Of a stretch of DNA of 64,000 nucleotides, positions 62,192 to 64,000 are shown one piece after another. Location: NCBI RefSeq assembly GCF_004570865.1, contig NZ_SPQS01000015.1, positions 62,001-126,000 on the forward strand, in the 5' to 3' direction. A program made the position numbers and the translations under genes. Source of the DNA: Bradyrhizobium frederickii (lineage in GTDB: Bacteria; Pseudomonadota; Alphaproteobacteria; Rhizobiales; Xanthobacteraceae). The notes under the pieces were generated by a model. The model was not told the DNA's origin and made no database searches. It was given only the letters and a program-made list of their open reading frames with translations. Every line of letters begins with the position of its first letter. The first letter of the stretch is position 1.

Positions 62192-64000
62192 TTACGCGAT
62201 CTCGCCGCCCGAGGCCGCGAAGCAATAGTCGCGCCAGAACTGGCGGTATCCCTCCTCCACCCTGCGCGCGTAGATCTCGACATTGCCAGCGGCCGAGGCT
62301 GCGATCTGGGCGGGCAAGTCCGCACGCAACTTCGCCAGATGGGCCGGCTGCGCGGCATATTTGCATGCGATCGCGGCGTAACCCTCGTCGTCCTCGGCGA
62401 CCCAGTCATTGAGGCCGACGGCCGCCACGATGGCGCCGCCGGCGCGCGAAGAGGCGCCGTGGCCAAGCTTGGCAACGACCGGCACGCCCGCATAGAGGGA
62501 TTCCCAGGTGCTGACGCCGCCGTTCTGCGGAAATGGATCGAGCGAAATATCGACCTCCGCGAAGGCCCGCAGATGCGCGGCGCGCTCGGACGAGCCGAGA
62601 CAGGTGATCTTCTCTTCGGCAATCCCCTGCGCCACGAAGCGCGCGATCAGACCGTCGCGGACCAACGGATCGTCGAGCAGCGTGTGCTTGATGATGATCT
62701 TCGATCCCGACACCTCCCGCATCACATTCGACCACACGCGAACGGCCTCGTCCGAGATCTTGGAGATGCGATTGAAGACGCCGAAGGTCACATGGCCGTT
62801 GCGGAGCATGGGGAGCTCCGACGCCGGTACGTCCAGGATCGGATCGGTCGTGATCAGGCACGGCAGATCGTAGACCTTTTCAGCCAGCAGGTGGCGGGCC
62901 GAAACCGGAATGAAGATCGGATCCGCAAGCACGTAGTCCATGGTCCGCAGGCCGGTTCCGGTGGCGTGTCCAAAACCCGTGACCTGGACCGGAGCCGGCT
63001 TGCGGGCGAACACTGGGAGCCTGTTGCCGGTGGTATGCCCGGACACGTCGATCAGGATATCGACCTTGTCGGCCTCGATACGATCGGCCAGTTCGTCATC
63101 GGACAGCTGCCAGGCGTCGACCCAGACGTCCGCCAGCGACTTGAACTTGGCGGTCATCTCGTCTCGCAGCGGCGAGCACGAATAGCAGACGATCTCGAAT
63201 TTGGCGTGATCGTGATGGCGCAGCACCGGCAGCAGACCGAACGCTGCCGAGTGGTACCAGAACTCGGCCGCGACATAACCGACCACGATCCGCCTGTCGG
63301 GATCGAGCTGCCGGGGCGCGAGCTTCCGCGGGGGCAATCTGGCGCCGATCGCATCCCCCCAGGATTTGCGCGCCGCCTGCTGGACCGCGAAATCGGCGTC
63401 GGAGAGAAAGTCCAGAAAGTAGATCTTCCGCGCGATCAGGTCCGGCTGGTCCGGCGCGATGGCGAGCGCGGCGTCGAGATGTTCGATCGCAGCTGCGATC
63501 TCGCCCTGGTTTGCAAAACAAGAGCTCAGCAGCGCCAGCGCGGTCGTCGAGCGCGGATTTTCCTCCAGCAAGGCCGTGCAGGCCAGGATCGCCTGCGCGG
63601 TATTGCCCATGCTAAGCGAGACTTCCGCCTTCCCCCGCAAGGCCACTTCGAGCTTCGGCGACAACGCAAGTGCCGCATCAAAATCCGCGGCCGCCTGCTC
63701 TGACCGCGACAGCGCCAAATTGAGCCGTCCGCGGTGTGCGAGGAGCTTCGCCGAGCCGGGCCTGATCGCGAGCGCCGCCGCTAGCGCGGCTTCCGCCTCG
63801 TCGTAGTGCTTGAGCTCGATGTTGACCACACCCTTGCCGCCGAGGGCTTCGGCATGACGCGGCTGAAACAACAGCGCGCGCGCGAAGCTCTGCCCGGCGC
63901 GGTCAAACCGCCCCAGCGCCAGCTCGGCCAGGCCACGATTGCAGAGCGCATCGGCGTAGTCGGGTTTCAGCGCGATGGCGCGGTCATACAGCTCGATCGC
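62192..64000 (-). CDS. TPR/SPINDLY-type glycosyltransferase (O-GlcNAc transferase-like), 5' end outside
   Basis: At least 602 residues; the frame continues past the window edge, so the TTG near 63871 is not the true start. The N-terminal part is TPR repeats (AIELYDRAIALKPDYADALCNRGLAELALGRFD and later copies). The C-terminal half is the Glyco_transf_41 domain: VGYVAAEFWYHSAAFGLLPVL, DILIDVSGHTTGNRLPVFARKPAPVQVTGFG, VTFGVFNRISKISDE, and SLDPFPQNGGVSTWESLYAGVPVV with UDP-sugar-binding residues. It would add a sugar to proteins; the target is unknown. Confidence 0.9.
   Translation of the reverse strand, partial: AIELYDRAIALKPDYADALCNRGLAELALGRFDRAGQSFARALLFQPRHAEALGGKGVVNIELKHYDEAEAALAAALAIRPGSAKLLAHRGRLNLALSRSEQAAADFDAALALSPKLEVALRGKAEVSLSMGNTAQAILACTALLEENPRSTTALALLSSCFANQGEIAAAIEHLDAALAIAPDQPDLIARKIYFLDFLSDADFAVQQAARKSWGDAIGARLPPRKLAPRQLDPDRRIVVGYVAAEFWYHSAAFGLLPVLRHHDHAKFEIVCYSCSPLRDEMTAKFKSLADVWVDAWQLSDDELADRIEADKVDILIDVSGHTTGNRLPVFARKPAPVQVTGFGHATGTGLRTMDYVLADPIFIPVSARHLLAEKVYDLPCLITTDPILDVPASELPMLRNGHVTFGVFNRISKISDEAVRVWSNVMREVSGSKIIIKHTLLDDPLVRDGLIARFVAQGIAEEKITCLGSSERAAHLRAFAEVDISLDPFPQNGGVSTWESLYAGVPVVAKLGHGASSRAGGAIVAAVGLNDWVAEDDEGYAAIACKYAAQPAHLAKLRADLPAQIAASAAGNVEIYARRVEEGYRQFWRDYCFAASGGEIA

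Overview
The window reads as a chromosomal segment of a slow-growing rhizobium, most likely Bradyrhizobium or a very close relative. This rests on high GC with strong GC3 bias, the order nifR3-ntrB-ntrC-ntrY-ntrX-hfq-hflX, the 3' end of a nos (nitrous oxide reductase) operon, a fused ispDF, popZ, and dispersed palindromic repeats that I recognise from Bradyrhizobium genomes. The species call is an inference; no search was run.

Layout. 1-1.8 kb: end of a nos operon (nosY-nosL-nosX, + strand). 1.8-6.4 kb: a secreted unknown, then a PepSY membrane protein and a TonB-dependent siderophore receptor (iron uptake). 6.6-11.9 kb: metI/metN transporter genes, a DASS-type anion transporter, an enoyl-CoA hydratase and an outer-membrane barrel. 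11.9-13.6 kb: cobalt-type nitrile hydratase alpha, beta and accessory protein in an overlapping operon. 13.8-25.4 kb: queC, mazG, hflX, hfq and the two nitrogen two-component systems NtrYX and NtrBC headed by nifR3. 25.7-34.5 kb: ispDF, cinA-like, a 1.1-kb repeat-rich gap, ratA-like, lipA, a 3-methyladenine glycosylase, valS and popZ. 34.8-37.7 kb: a TolC-type exporter, a Pcm-like methyltransferase, a small unknown and tRNA-Asn. 37.8-41.9 kb: a secreted unknown and an operon of a PspA-domain protein, a YqiJ-like protein and a YqiK-type flotillin. 42.1-48.9 kb: an amide cluster on one strand (solute-binding protein, fused ABC permease-ATPase, formamidase, AraC-formamidase fusion, RidA-like protein). 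49.2-51.2 kb: three small proteins, tRNA-Cys and a DTW-domain enzyme. 51.3-60.4 kb: an MdtABC-like RND efflux operon with a NodT-type outer-membrane lipoprotein. 61.1-64 kb: cysK and a SPINDLY/O-GlcNAc-transferase-like protein running off the window.

How the genes work together. The centre is a nitrogen-control region (NtrBC, NtrYX, Hfq). The amide cluster and the nitrile hydratase genes are plausible nitrogen-scavenging outputs: nitrile to amide, and amide to acid plus ammonia. They are about 30 kb apart and I could not prove co-regulation.

The most unusual content is in two places. First, the 384-residue protein at 40771-41925 joins an N-terminal segment that resembles the pre-nuclease half of TnpB (IS200/IS605 family) to a complete PspA/IM30 coiled coil. 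A near-consensus ribosome-binding site lies inside the frame before the PspA part, and a perfect 11-bp inverted repeat lies just upstream of the first start codon. Second, the protein at 42537-44867 joins an AraC-type regulator to a full acetamidase/formamidase, next to a separate formamidase paralogue. Also notable are a 48-codon membrane-protein frame between ntrC and ntrY on the opposite strand, a perfect CRP-type palindrome at 49532-49547, and several families of large dispersed palindromes.
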